A stretch of DNA of 32,505 nucleotides from Herbaspirillum chlorophenolicum (GCF_001189955.1 NZ_LFLT01000042.1:1-32505); one strand, 5' to 3'; shown: positions 1 to 7,285, counted from the first letter of the stretch. Translations and numbers: made by a program. Notes: generated by a model not told the origin, from the letters alone.

Positions 1-544
1 TCTTAATGTATTCATGCAGACTTTCCCATAAGCGTCCGAAAAGCGGGTTCGGAGGATAAACCTTTGCAGAAATTTCTGTGAAATGATCGATGGACTTTAA
101 CTTGGCAGAAAATGCTCTGTAATCTGCAACCGGTTCGATCTCGCAGCCAACAAAGAAATTATCATGCGCAGCCTCGATAATCGCTTTAAATCGTCGAGGA
201 AAGAGTTTTTCCTGAATGCCGTTCCAGACATGAAGAAATGCCATCCCAGAATACTCCGGGAGATACACGAATGGAGAACTGGCTTGGAGTAGATTATGCG
301 CGCTCGCGCTAACCTGAGATTTCGATTCTTCATCAACAACCAGTACTTCCCCTTCTTTGGCGTATTTTGATAATTTTCCAAATACAAATGGGGTGTTCTC
401 TTTTCGACCGTCAATTACATCCGTAATTGTCCAATCGAATTTGCCGATTTCTACAATCGGTGAGTTAAGAATGGCCTCCATCAACCGATCCTGATCTAAC
501 AGCCCCGACTTGATGACTCTTCCAAGGTAATATCGTCCCCTCAT
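1..544 (-). CDS. Unrecognised protein, C-terminus cut by window edge
   Basis: An open frame of 181 codons starts at an ATG (542-544) and runs off the left edge without a stop. An AAGGGG-like ribosome site lies about 8 bases upstream of the ATG. The protein starts MRGRYYLGRVIKSGLLDQDR and includes YLPEYSGMAFLHVWNGIQ near residue 95 and VYPPNPLFGRLWESL near the visible end. It has no signal peptide or membrane segment and looks like a soluble alpha/beta protein. I do not recognise the family. The DNA is AT-rich compared with everything right of 1757, and the gene diverges from the two small genes at 687-1167, so it probably belongs to an acquired segment. The reading frame is convincing; the function is unknown. 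Confidence 0.7.
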   Translation of the reverse strand, partial: MRGRYYLGRVIKSGLLDQDRLMEAILNSPIVEIGKFDWTITDVIDGRKENTPFVFGKLSKYAKEGEVLVVDEESKSQVSASAHNLLQASSPFVYLPEYSGMAFLHVWNGIQEKLFPRRFKAIIEAAHDNFFVGCEIEPVADYRAFSAKLKSIDHFTEISAKVYPPNPLFGRLWESLHEYIK

Positions 545-609
545 TCAATCCCCTTTTTTGCATTGTTGTTCATTTCTCACGAAATATAGCAGAGAAAAAA
601 AGCCAAAAT

Positions 610-628
610 CTATATGGCTGGAATATAG
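610..628. promoter_or_regulatory. Dyad in divergent intergenic region
   Basis: CTATAT and ATATAG form perfect 6-base arms around a 7-base spacer, midway between the divergent starts at 544 (minus) and 687 (plus). The size and place suit an operator for a small regulator, but AT-rich dyads arise easily by chance. No convincing -35/-10 pair was found beside it. Confidence 0.3.
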
Positions 629-686
629 GCGTTGTCTCCGAACGGTTTCTCCGTGATGGTGTCCTCACTGTCACGAAAGAAATCAC

Positions 687-902
687 ATGCAAACGTTATC
701 CGAAGAACAGAAGAAAGAACTTGTTCAGATGATCGTTGAGAACACCGGTTTGCGCTTGGACTACTACGGATTTGTTGAAGTGATGCTTGGGATGTTTGAA
801 GACATTCCAGGATTCGAGACTGTGAAACAGAATGCAGTATCTCTACTCAACGAACTCTGGAGAAAATACGATGAGCAAAAAGCCCCAGGAACAAGCGGAT
901 AA
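687..902 (+). CDS. Small acidic hypothetical protein
   Basis: This is a 71-residue soluble, helical, acidic protein starting MQTLSEEQKKELVQMIVENT. No catalytic motif, signal peptide or membrane segment is visible and I do not recognise the family. Its last 32 bases overlap the next gene (start 871) in another frame, the arrangement expected of translationally coupled genes. Both sit in AT-rich DNA with a terminator directly after the second gene, so they probably form a two-gene operon. No strong Shine-Dalgarno sequence is evident upstream of the ATG. It may be an accessory protein of an integrated element, judged only from composition and context. Confidence 0.6.
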   Translation: MQTLSEEQKKELVQMIVENTGLRLDYYGFVEVMLGMFEDIPGFETVKQNAVSLLNELWRKYDEQKAPGTSG

Positions 903-1167
903 GACAAATTCACCTGTCCAAATAGACTTATCCAAATCTGAACTGCAAGAAGCAATCATGCAGGGACAAGCAGTTCTCAAGGAAGGAAAAACGAAGGCTG
1001 ATGCTGCTCGCCTGATCTTCTCCTTGATTCAGAATGAAGAGAAGGATGTTGTCGTGGCCGTCTTTGTTGAGGGTGCAAACCTAACCCCTAAAGGCGCTTT
1101 GACTTACTGGTACAACTGTCGCCGTCGTGCGGCTAAAGAAGCCAAGAAAGCAGCGACATCCAAATAA
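871..1167 (+). CDS. Small basic hypothetical protein of mobile-element type
   Basis: The protein is 98 residues. The ATG at 871 is chosen over an in-frame ATG at 832 because GGAG lies at 859-862, directly upstream of it, and the longer version adds 13 residues with no plausible role. Residues 30-60 (QAVLKEGKTKADAARLIF) look like an amphipathic helix with a possible helix-turn-helix. Then comes FVEGANLTPKGALTYWYNC and a strongly basic tail (RRRAAKEAKKAA). The tail suggests nucleic-acid binding. From memory, small proteins with a TPKGALTYWYNC-like stretch occur on plasmids and genomic islands, but I cannot name a family. The stop codon lies inside the palindromic terminator that follows. Confidence 0.65.
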   Translation: MSKKPQEQADKTNSPVQIDLSKSELQEAIMQGQAVLKEGKTKADAARLIFSLIQNEEKDVVVAVFVEGANLTPKGALTYWYNCRRRAAKEAKKAATSK

Positions 1168-1199
1168 AGAAGGGAGCCATATGGCTCCCTTCTTTATTT
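1162..1199. terminator. Bidirectional terminator, 38-base perfect palindrome
   Basis: The two 19-base arms (1162-1180 and 1181-1199) are exactly complementary. They have a GC-rich core, GGGAGCC/GGCTCCC, and A/T-rich outer parts that provide a U-tract on either strand. The TAA of the plus gene (1165-1167) lies inside the left arm. The TGA of the minus gene (1199-1201) begins at the right arm's last base. It therefore serves both convergent genes. Confidence 0.9.
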
Positions 1200-1609
1200 C
1201 AGGAATTCTTTGGGAAAATTCCCTTCTCCACATTCTCAATAAGCCTCACGGCCTGCCTGTAGTACCGACTGACGGTTGCTGCCATCCTATTCTTTTCATC
1301 ACCACCAGTTCCAACCAAACCGGGACTGATCTTCAATTTCACACCTACAGCATAAAGCGTCATTCGTTCTCGTAATGGCTTGTCTTTGATGGGATGCCAA
1401 AGGTCATACACATCCAAGCATCGCTTTAACGACCTTATATGCGGTGGCCGAGCAAGGGAATATCCCTCAATATTCTCTGGAACTATAAATTTCGGGCGTC
1501 CTCGTGGTCTTTTCTGTATTTCTATTGGTCGATCCTTCTCTGCCATGACTTCATCCAATAATTTGGAAAAAGCCCGCATGATCTTCCCCTTTGATTCGAA
1601 CAAATTCAC
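1199..1609 (-). CDS. Hypothetical protein with AT-hook-like RGRPK motif
   Basis: From a GTG at 1609 the protein is 136 residues. An ATG at 1579 (126 residues) has a better ribosome site (AAGGGG about 6 bases upstream). The frame is open further upstream to a TAG at 1679-1681, and those codons look protein-like (DSKEDFHTYNDEYGVTV), so the true start is uncertain. Residues 32-39 (QKRPRGRPKF) hold a GRP core flanked by basic residues, as in AT-hook minor-groove binders. The C-terminal half (KISPGLVGTGGDEKNRMA, then SRYYRQAVRLIENVEKG) could form a helical DNA-binding unit. This suggests, but does not prove, a DNA-binding role. The gene is convergent with 687-1167 and shares the terminator. Confidence 0.6.
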   Translation of the reverse strand: MNLFESKGKIMRAFSKLLDEVMAEKDRPIEIQKRPRGRPKFIVPENIEGYSLARPPHIRSLKRCLDVYDLWHPIKDKPLRERMTLYAVGVKLKISPGLVGTGGDEKNRMAATVSRYYRQAVRLIENVEKGIFPKNS

Positions 1610-1756
1610 AGTAACGGTGACACCATATTCATCGTTATACGTGTGGAAATCCTCTTTTGAATCGACCCTATGCAGATACTAAGGAATCAATTTCGGATCT
1701 TGAAATATTTCTGAATACTCTTCCCACCATGCCTCCCAAGGGAGGCTGTGGACAAT

Positions 1757-2521
1757 TTACTGCAGTTTGACCGAGCTGATAGTAGCCTTGATCTTGCCTG
1801 AAGTGACAGTCATGCCCCGCGCCACGGCAAAACCATATTGCTGCAGATAGATAAACTGCTGTTTGGTGTCGAGATTGCCGTTGAAGGAGAGTTCGCAGTC
1901 GACGTCAACGGCGTTGCCGGCGAACGCGGCATTCACGGTGTTGGCGGCATATGCCTTGCCGGTGGTGCAGGTTTGTTTGCGATCGAAGAAATTCATGATC
2001 TGCACAGTGTTACCGCTCGCCCAGTCAGCATCATATTTACTGTTTTCTTGCATGTTGGCGAAATTCTTGTCGAAGGACTTGAACTGCTTGACCTCGACGA
2101 TCAGATTACCCACGCGATTGGCATTGAACACTCGCTGCGTACGCAATGGTAAAAAACCGCCATAGCGAAGTTCGTAACTGGTCGAGACAGGAATCCCGTT
2201 ATTGAAGTATTCGGCCATCTCACGGATGACGCCATTGCCAAGATCTTCGTATTGGATGGTGGCGGACTCGGATACTTTTTTCTCGCCCAGATTGGTCTCG
2301 ATTTCGTACTTGTATTCAACCGTGGCCTTGCTGAAGCGCGGTGCGATCTTCACCCCGGCGATGGTCTTGCCGGTATCGGCCGACAGCAGCGCCGGCGTGA
2401 AATTCTTTTCCAGATAGCCGGTGCGGTCAGCAGTGATGTCCTTGACGGCCATCGGCGCGCAACCAGCCAATGCAGTGGCCAGCAATGCGACGATCAATAA
2501 TGGGCGAAATGTTCGGGTCAT
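1757..2521 (-). CDS. Outer-membrane-type lipoprotein, function unknown
   Basis: The product is 254 residues. Its N-terminus (MTRTFRPLLIVALLATALAG then C) has a basic start, a hydrophobic core and a lipobox LAGC, so Cys20 should be lipidated after signal peptidase II cleavage. The residue after Cys is Ala, not Asp, which favours sorting to the outer membrane. The mature part is rich in beta-type sequence (VEYKYEIETNLGEKKVS, ESATIQYEDLGNG) and has two later cysteines (near CTTGKAYA and DCELSFNG) that could form a disulphide. No known domain is recognised. It marks the left end of the high-GC native DNA. The upstream leader contains a GCCAGGT-AAAA-ACCTGGC hairpin. Confidence 0.8.
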   Translation of the reverse strand: MTRTFRPLLIVALLATALAGCAPMAVKDITADRTGYLEKNFTPALLSADTGKTIAGVKIAPRFSKATVEYKYEIETNLGEKKVSESATIQYEDLGNGVIREMAEYFNNGIPVSTSYELRYGGFLPLRTQRVFNANRVGNLIVEVKQFKSFDKNFANMQENSKYDADWASGNTVQIMNFFDRKQTCTTGKAYAANTVNAAFAGNAVDVDCELSFNGNLDTKQQFIYLQQYGFAVARGMTVTSGKIKATISSVKLQ

Positions 2522-2572
2522 TGTTTTCTTTCGTTATTGTTTGATTTGACGGATGAGACAACGGACGTGCCA

Positions 2573-2590
2573 GCCAGGTAAAAACCTGGC
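2573..2590. repeat. Small perfect hairpin upstream of lipoprotein
   Basis: GCCAGGT and ACCTGGC form 7-base arms around an AAAA loop, about 50 bases upstream of the lipoprotein start on its strand. No T-run follows on either strand. It may be a leader structure or a chance dyad. The rest of 2522-2828 holds no supported gene. Confidence 0.4.
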
Positions 2591-2828
2591 CGGCATGGAT
2601 GCTTTGGGAATACAGCGCAGAAAGATGCCAGCGAAACTGACATTTTGATGACAGATGCGGATCCTGCGCGCAGTACGGCTCATGGCAGTGGATACCTTGT
2701 ACCGCGTGCGACGATCTTTGGCTTCATTGTTCTTTATTGTTTTGGCGTAAACCCCGCCGGAAATTCTAAGGCAAAAAACAGCCGGAGAAATGCCGAAACT
2801 TATCTTTTTTTAACAATTGGGTCATGCA

Positions 2829-3230
2829 TCAGTCACGGATCTTTCCGCGCGTCGACTTGATTTCACCGCGCTGTTTCTTTGTTTGCAGTCGTCTGCGCTG
2901 CGAACCACGGGTCGGCCGGGTCGGCCTGCGCATTACCGATACCTGGGTCACAAGCGCCACCATTTCCTGCAAGCGCTGCATGGCATCCGCCTTGTTCTTT
3001 TCCTGGCTGCGGTGCGCCTGGGACTTGATGATGAGCACCCCGTCCTTGCTGATACGATGATCCCGCAATGCCAGCAGGCGCTGCTTCACATCGTCCGGCA
3101 AGGACGAAGCGCGGATATCAAAACGCAGGTGGATGGCGCTCGATACCTTGTTGACGTTCTGCCCGCCCGCGCCTTGTGCGCGGATGGCAGTCAGTTCGAC
3201 TTCTTCGTCGGGGATGAAAAGGGGGAGAAT
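2829..3230 (-). CDS. arfB: Alternative ribosome-rescue factor ArfB (YaeJ family)
   Basis: ArfB hydrolyses peptidyl-tRNA on ribosomes stalled on truncated mRNA. The frame encodes [20 protein letters not shown] and then [15 protein letters not shown], so the catalytic GGQ loop is intact. The C-terminal half has [15 protein letters not shown] and a basic tail that, in the family, enters the mRNA channel. The length, about 133 residues, fits the family (E. coli about 140). There is no ATG, GTG or TTG between the in-frame TAG (3240-3242) and the conserved region; the first usable codons are ATC (3231-3233) and ATT (3228-3230), with only a weak AGG upstream. The start given is ATT. A TTG at 3101 would remove the GGQ loop and is rejected. 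Confidence 0.85.
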   Translation of the reverse strand: MLPLFIPDEEVELTAIRAQGAGGQNVNKVSSAIHLRFDIRASSLPDDVKQRLLALRDHRISKDGVLIIKSQAHRSQEKNKADAMQRLQEMVALVTQVSVMRRPTRPTRGSQRRRLQTKKQRGEIKSTRGKIRD

Positions 3231-3385
3231 GATGGCGGCCTATGGTGGCAAAGCATCATTCTAACGGTTGGCGGGATCGCGATATGCAACGGTAGGCGGC
3301 TGGGAAAAGGTGACCAGGCTCACAAAACACTGCACCTTCGCTGGTTTTGGTGCTCCGATAAACCTCCGCGTAAAACACCTCTCAC

Positions 3386-3470
3386 GCGGATATAGCTCAA
3401 TGGTAGAGCGGGAGCTTCCTAAGTTTACGAGGCGTGGGGTTGTACAGGTTCCCCTGCACACGAAACGTAT
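3386..3470 (+). pseudogene. Degenerate tRNA-Gly-like sequence
   Basis: Bases 3386-3409 match the 5' half of a beta-proteobacterial tRNA-Gly: a GCGGATA acceptor strand, D-arm GCTC / GAGC (3395-3398, 3406-3409) and the AATGGTA D-loop. The anticodon loop TTCCTAA (3416-3422) would place CCT in the anticodon, an arginine rather than glycine anticodon. The anticodon stem is poor (two G-T pairs and one mismatch). The T-arm is distorted, with GGGG and CCCC around an 11-base loop, and no acceptor 3' strand (TATCCGC) or CCA follows. It therefore looks like a decayed or partial tRNA. The 3' limit is approximate. Confidence 0.5.
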
Positions 3471-3479
3471 AACGGATTC

Positions 3480-4664
3480 CTATTTCAATGTGTAAGTCAG
3501 CGTTCCGTAGCCTAACTGATCGAAGCCGCCGCTATTCGGGCCGTAGTTGCCGCCACCGCCCTCCGGGCGCGCTTTTTCGACGAACATTTGCGTATAGGGC
3601 ACTTTCAATCCCTTGAGAACCACATAGTGGTTGTAAAGCAGTTCCCAGATCGGGCGGATGCCGCCGCGGCTATTGCTGGAAATGACGTCCTGAGTCACGT
3701 CGCTGTTGCGGTAAGTTGCGTAAGGTACGTCGTTGCCGAGATTGTATTTGGCAACGTATTCGATACCGCGCAGCAAGCGGTTGTCCTGATAGCCGAACAG
3801 ATCGTCGCCCTGGTTCCAGGCCATCTGGCAGAACGAGCCTGCCAGCGCCAGGTCGAGCATGCTGTGTCCCTGGTCGCGCCCGCTTTCCTGGATTTGTCCC
3901 AGCCCATCTGGATAAAGCTGCCATACCAGATGTTCGACAGCGCCATTCCCCAGGCCGTGCTTGAAATAGTCGACCGCCTCATTGTAGATATCGCGCCGGT
4001 CGGTCAGTATGCCGATGGCGATCATCGAACTCATGTTGGCCAGATCCCAGTTGGCCCAGTAGTGATCTATCTTTGCGCCGTTGTGCCTGACCAGAAAATC
4101 GTGGTTCATCGGGTAGAACACATTGAGCATCATCGCTTTGAAACGCTGGACATTCTGCTCCGGCCATTTCTTGTAGGTGCGCATGATTTCTGCGGCATTG
4201 GCAAACTGATAGCCGTAAATGCCGGACGCCAGGAATTTGTCTGAACTTCCATTGATTTCGCTCAGTGTGCCGGACCATGCATCCAGGATGGCGACCGCCT
4301 TGTCGGCATAAGCATCATCGCCGCTGACTTTCCAGCGCAAAGCAAGCGCGTAGGCTGCGGCGGTATCGTTGAATAGGGTGCCGTAATTTTCAGGATGGCC
4401 GGCGCCGTCTTTGCCGCGATAGATCACATTGGCAGGACGAGGCTGCCAGTTCAGCGAGGCATGCGGATTGTTGATCAGCATATTCCACCCGGCCAGCCAG
4501 GGCTGCGCACCTTGGTCGACCTTGGCTTTCATGCGATTGAAATCGGTCTGGGTATGCAAGGCGCCCGGATGGACGAAGGGGGCGGCGTTTGCGGCAGCGG
4601 TTCCCAGAGCAACCATCAGTGCTGCAGCAGCAAGACGGCGGATGTTTCTGAATGAAAAAATCAT
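3480..4664 (-). CDS. Secreted alginate-lyase-family protein
   Basis: The product is 394 residues. A signal peptide covers about residues 1-27 (LAAAALMVALGTAAANA, cleavage before APF). The mature protein has the alpha-helical toroid pattern of the alginate lyase domain: NNPHASLNWQPRP near 65-77, LFNDTAAAYALALRWKVSGD near 97-116, SGIYGYQFANAAEIMRTYK near 147-165, HYWANWDLANMSS at 201-213 and QIQESGRDQGHSMLDLALA near 257-275. The conserved Asn205-Trp206 and Arg263/His267 regions are where this fold places substrate and catalytic residues. It should act in the periplasm or outside on uronate-containing polysaccharide. The exact substrate cannot be read. No alginate biosynthesis genes are nearby, so a foraging or plant-associated role is possible. 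Confidence 0.8.
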   Translation of the reverse strand: MIFSFRNIRRLAAAALMVALGTAAANAAPFVHPGALHTQTDFNRMKAKVDQGAQPWLAGWNMLINNPHASLNWQPRPANVIYRGKDGAGHPENYGTLFNDTAAAYALALRWKVSGDDAYADKAVAILDAWSGTLSEINGSSDKFLASGIYGYQFANAAEIMRTYKKWPEQNVQRFKAMMLNVFYPMNHDFLVRHNGAKIDHYWANWDLANMSSMIAIGILTDRRDIYNEAVDYFKHGLGNGAVEHLVWQLYPDGLGQIQESGRDQGHSMLDLALAGSFCQMAWNQGDDLFGYQDNRLLRGIEYVAKYNLGNDVPYATYRNSDVTQDVISSNSRGGIRPIWELLYNHYVVLKGLKVPYTQMFVEKARPEGGGGNYGPNSGGFDQLGYGTLTYTLK

Positions 4665-4700
4665 TGGTCTAACTTTTTAGATACCAGGCTCAAATGCGCC

Positions 4701-4726
4701 AAGGGTTACGCATTTGCGTAACCCTT
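4701..4726. repeat. 26-base perfect inverted repeat
   Basis: AAGGGTTACGCA and TGCGTAACCCTT form 12-base arms around a TT centre. It lies between the stop of the DUF3761 gene (4767) and the start of the alginate-lyase-like gene (4664), both minus strand. No T-run follows on either strand. It is either a weak terminator for the upstream gene or an operator for the lyase. Confidence 0.7.
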
Positions 4727-4766
4727 GAAGCGCGAACCCGGCATCAGTTGGCGACAATGCCGGAAA

Positions 4767-5231
4767 TCATGAACAGGCTTTGCCGTGGTCGGCGTGATTG
4801 CCTTTGGTCTTGGCATCGGCTTCGGTCATGTATTCGCCGGCCTTGGTCTTGCCATACCATTTTGATCCCTGGCAATGGTATGTCTTGGTGGCGCTGTTGA
4901 CCCAAACCTTGCCTGCGCCACCGCCTGCGGCCATTGCCGGCTGTGCGGGAGCGGCCTTGGCGGGCGATGCGGCAGCCGGGGCTGCAGGTGCGGCGGCAGC
5001 TGCGGGAGCAGCAGCTGCCGGGCCCTTGGCGCCATACCATTCCTTGATGCCCTTATGCCCGGAGCAGGCTCCCTTTTTCGATTCGCCCGTGTACGACGAA
5101 CCATCTTTGCACAGTGCAGTAGTCGTGCCGGTGCCGGCCGCAGGTGCAGCTGGGGCCGGCGTTTGGGCGAAACTGCTGGCGGCGATCAGGAATCCGGTGG
5201 TGATGAGTAACGATTTAAAAGATGTGTGCAT
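4767..5231 (-). CDS. Exported DUF3761-like protein, two-module
   Basis: The product is 154 residues with a signal peptide (MHTSFKSLLITTGFLIAASSFA, cleavage before QTP). The first module, CKDGSSYTGESKKGACSGHK then GIKEWYG, matches the DUF3761 pattern of paired cysteines around a GHxG segment. An Ala/Pro-rich linker of about 40 residues follows. A second module, KVWVNSATKTYHCQGSKWYG then KTKAGEYMTEADAKTKG, ends in GKAC. Four cysteines in all suggest disulphides in the periplasm. The second module resembles short Cys/Trp/Tyr domains found alone in many proteobacteria. The ATG has GGAG upstream. The function of the family is unknown. Confidence 0.8.
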   Translation of the reverse strand: MHTSFKSLLITTGFLIAASSFAQTPAPAAPAAGTGTTTALCKDGSSYTGESKKGACSGHKGIKEWYGAKGPAAAAPAAAAAPAAPAAASPAKAAPAQPAMAAGGGAGKVWVNSATKTYHCQGSKWYGKTKAGEYMTEADAKTKGNHADHGKACS

Positions 5232-5288
5232 GGCTAACTCCGTCAGTGGTGTTTATCGAACCAGCTTGTGTAAGACCATTCTTCAGCA

Positions 5289-5543
5289 TCAACGAACAAA
5301 ATGGTTGTAGGCGAGCAAGACCAGGATTGCGCCGACGATAGACAGGAGGATTCCAGCAGGATGGACGATGGCGCCATCTTCCGGTCGGCTGAACAGGCGG
5401 CTGATGAAACCGCCGACAAACGAACCTGCGATACCTAATATCCCGGTAAGGAAAATACCCATATGTTCACTGCCAGGGACGATCAGACGGGCGATTGCGC
5501 CAACAACAATACCGACTATGAGCATCCAGATGTAATGCATCAT
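5289..5543 (-). CDS. GlsB/YeaQ/YmgE family membrane protein
   Basis: The product is 84 residues from the ATG at 5543. An in-frame extension to 5624 is rejected because GGGAG lies 6 bases upstream of the ATG-ATG pair. There are three hydrophobic segments: HYIWMLIVGIVVGAIARLIV, GIFLTGILGIAGSFVGGFIS and HPAGILLSIVGAILVLLAY. Family features include ARLIVPGSEHMG and the glycine zipper-like middle helix. Proteins of this family are small inner-membrane proteins linked to general stress; their biochemical role is not established. It stands beside the YidB-like gene, another small stress-associated protein, in the same orientation. Confidence 0.9.
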   Translation of the reverse strand: MMHYIWMLIVGIVVGAIARLIVPGSEHMGIFLTGILGIAGSFVGGFISRLFSRPEDGAIVHPAGILLSIVGAILVLLAYNHFVR

Positions 5544-5738
5544 CGTTATCTCCCTCATTGAGAAGTCAATCGGGTAATCGAGTGTTTGAATCAGTCCTTC
5601 TTTTTCTTCTAAACCTGATTTCAATGATTCATTGTTGAAGTCATGACCTCATCAACGAGCTTTCGGGAGCGGACGTTGACCGGGGAGATGCAATAAATTC
5701 CCGTAGCAAGCCAGTGCCTGGCTGACTCTTGTGAAATT

Positions 5739-5772
5739 GCCATGCCGCTGATGCAGGGGACAACGGCATGGC
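5739..5772 (-). terminator. Probable terminator of YidB-like gene
   Basis: GCCATGCCG and CGGCATGGC form 9-base arms directly after the stop codon of the gene ending at 5781. On the minus strand the hairpin is followed by AATTTCAC, a weak U-tract. The remainder of 5544-5738 holds no supported gene. Confidence 0.5.
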
Positions 5773-5780
5773 GCGGAGGA

Positions 5781-6200
5781 CTATCCGAACAGCTTGCCCT
5801 TGAGCAAGGCCAGGCCTTGTTCCAGTAGTTCATTGTTGTTGGTTACCTGGCCGTTTGGGCTGAGGTGGTCAATGACTTGCGGCAGCAGCTGTGCCAGCCC
5901 GGCTGCAGCGTGTTCCGGCTCCACGCCGGCTTGCTGTGCGATTTGCGCCAGCGAATCGTTGCCGAGCGCACTGGCGATTTGGTCGCCGGATACCGGCTGG
6001 TTCTGGCCTGTGCCCAGCCAGGATGCCACCTGGTCGCCGAGGCCGCTTTGCTGCAACTGGTTCAGCAATCCTTGCACCCCGCCGCTTTGGTTGATCAGCG
6101 ACATCACGCCGGATAATAGCGCTGAAGACTGCGTCTGATCCTGGGATTGCGTCCCGAGATTGCCCAAAACCTGTCCTGCGAGTTGATCGAGTAAGCCCAT
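5781..6200 (-). CDS. YidB family protein (DUF937)
   Basis: The product is 139 residues starting MGLLDQLAGQVLGN, after a good ribosome site (AAGGAG, 7 bases from ATG). The family pattern is visible: LINQSGGVQGLLNQLQQSGL then GDQVASWLGTGQNQPVS, and SALGNDSLAQIAQQAGVEPE followed by GLAQLLPQVIDHLSPNGQV. No signal peptide or membrane helix is present, so it is probably cytoplasmic. DUF937 proteins are widespread and poorly characterised; the length (E. coli YidB about 130) agrees. It ends LLKGKLFG. Confidence 0.88.
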   Translation of the reverse strand: MGLLDQLAGQVLGNLGTQSQDQTQSSALLSGVMSLINQSGGVQGLLNQLQQSGLGDQVASWLGTGQNQPVSGDQIASALGNDSLAQIAQQAGVEPEHAAAGLAQLLPQVIDHLSPNGQVTNNNELLEQGLALLKGKLFG

Positions 6201-6492
6201 TATTTTCTCCTTCGGATGCGTTGCAACAGGAACCGTTGCAAGCGGGTTGATAGTGATGAGAGATCACATACATGGTGCAGCGAATGCACGATAACCCAGT
6301 CAGCCGAATAACAAATCAAATGAGTCATGAAAATCGCCGGCTACCGTGCAGATTGTAAGACGCAGCAAGACATGCTGCCGGATTTCCAGTGGCGGTGTAT
6401 CGATGGTGCAACGCCGAGGAATGCCGGTCAAGGAAAAGCATGTGCGTTAATCCGGAACCTTGTCGCGCGTGCAACTGGTTTCATTCGTCACA

Positions 6493-7269
6493 TCAGGCCC
6501 CGGGATTGCGGATCCAGTCACTGATGAGCTTCACGGTCTGCGCCTCGAAGTTGGGATAGCCGTGCCAATGCATCGCTTCGCACGGATCGCCTTGTGGCGA
6601 AGAACCGCCATCGACCAGGATGAATTTCCTGGCCGGCGCATTCTTGAGCTTGTCGACGATGGCTTCTGCCTGGCTCGGCACGCAAATCGGGCAAGCATCG
6701 AACTTGTGGTGCAACACCAGCGTGGGGATATCGATTTTGTCCAGGTCTTGCGATCCGATCGCGCCGGCCTTGCGGTTGGTGACGCTGGAGGTCAGCACCA
6801 GTCCGGCGAGATGTTCTTTGCCCAGGGCGATTGCCGCCGCCGTGGCAGACACGGTGCCGCGGCTGGTTCCTACCAGCCATACCGGCTTGCCGAAAGTTCG
6901 CTCGGCGTAGTCGACCACATTGCGGATCTCGGTCACGTGTTCATTGCTGATTCGCTCGGGGAAGTCCAGCATGCGCAGATCGCTGGCGCGGAACATCACC
7001 AGTACGTTGAACCCTTGGTCGGCGAACAGCTGCCGCGAACGGGTAAGGAAGTTCATGCTGCCCGGTTTGCCGCCAATGATCTTGCCGGTACCGGAATCTC
7101 CGCCAGGCAGCAGGATCAGGGTAGCCGTAGCTTGTGGATTGTCGATCGCATACACCGGGATGCGTGCATTTTCACGGCCGGCGTCGAGATGGATGAAACC
7201 TTCGCCGGCCTGGACACAGGCCGGCAAGATGAAGGCAATGATTAAAACGATGGCTGCCGGCAGACGCAT
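6493..7269 (-). CDS. Exported alpha/beta hydrolase
   Basis: The product is 258 residues from the ATG at 7269, chosen because AAAGGAG lies 5 bases upstream; an in-frame ATG at 7344 lacks this. Residues 1-21 form a signal peptide (AIVLIIAFILPACVQA). The oxyanion strand LILLPGGDSGTG (51-62) and the nucleophile elbow GTSRG (134-138, Ser136) are clear. An acid near Asp191 (HHKFDAC) and His234 or His236 (EAMHWHGYP) complete a plausible triad. Paired cysteines CPIC and a later Cys fit periplasmic disulphides. It should be a serine esterase, lipase or peptidase; the substrate is unknown. The leader is bounded by a long-range inverted repeat. Confidence 0.85.
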   Translation of the reverse strand: MRLPAAIVLIIAFILPACVQAGEGFIHLDAGRENARIPVYAIDNPQATATLILLPGGDSGTGKIIGGKPGSMNFLTRSRQLFADQGFNVLVMFRASDLRMLDFPERISNEHVTEIRNVVDYAERTFGKPVWLVGTSRGTVSATAAAIALGKEHLAGLVLTSSVTNRKAGAIGSQDLDKIDIPTLVLHHKFDACPICVPSQAEAIVDKLKNAPARKFILVDGGSSPQGDPCEAMHWHGYPNFEAQTVKLISDWIRNPGA

Positions 7270-7285
7270 GATTGCTCCTTTGGCT

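Noticed and set aside
97..414. 105-codon minus-strand frame
   Set aside because: It lies in another frame of the longer open gene running off the left edge, which has a better start and ribosome site.
2645..2860. 71-codon plus-strand frame in the intergenic region
   Set aside because: No ribosome site, no family character, and it runs into arfB on the opposite strand.
3268..3495. 75-codon plus-strand frame containing RGYSSMVERELPK
   Set aside because: This is the typical false translation of a tRNA-Gly-like sequence, which is what lies beneath.
5621..5833. 70-codon minus-strand frame
   Set aside because: It overlaps the end of the YidB-like gene and its hairpin; no protein-like features.
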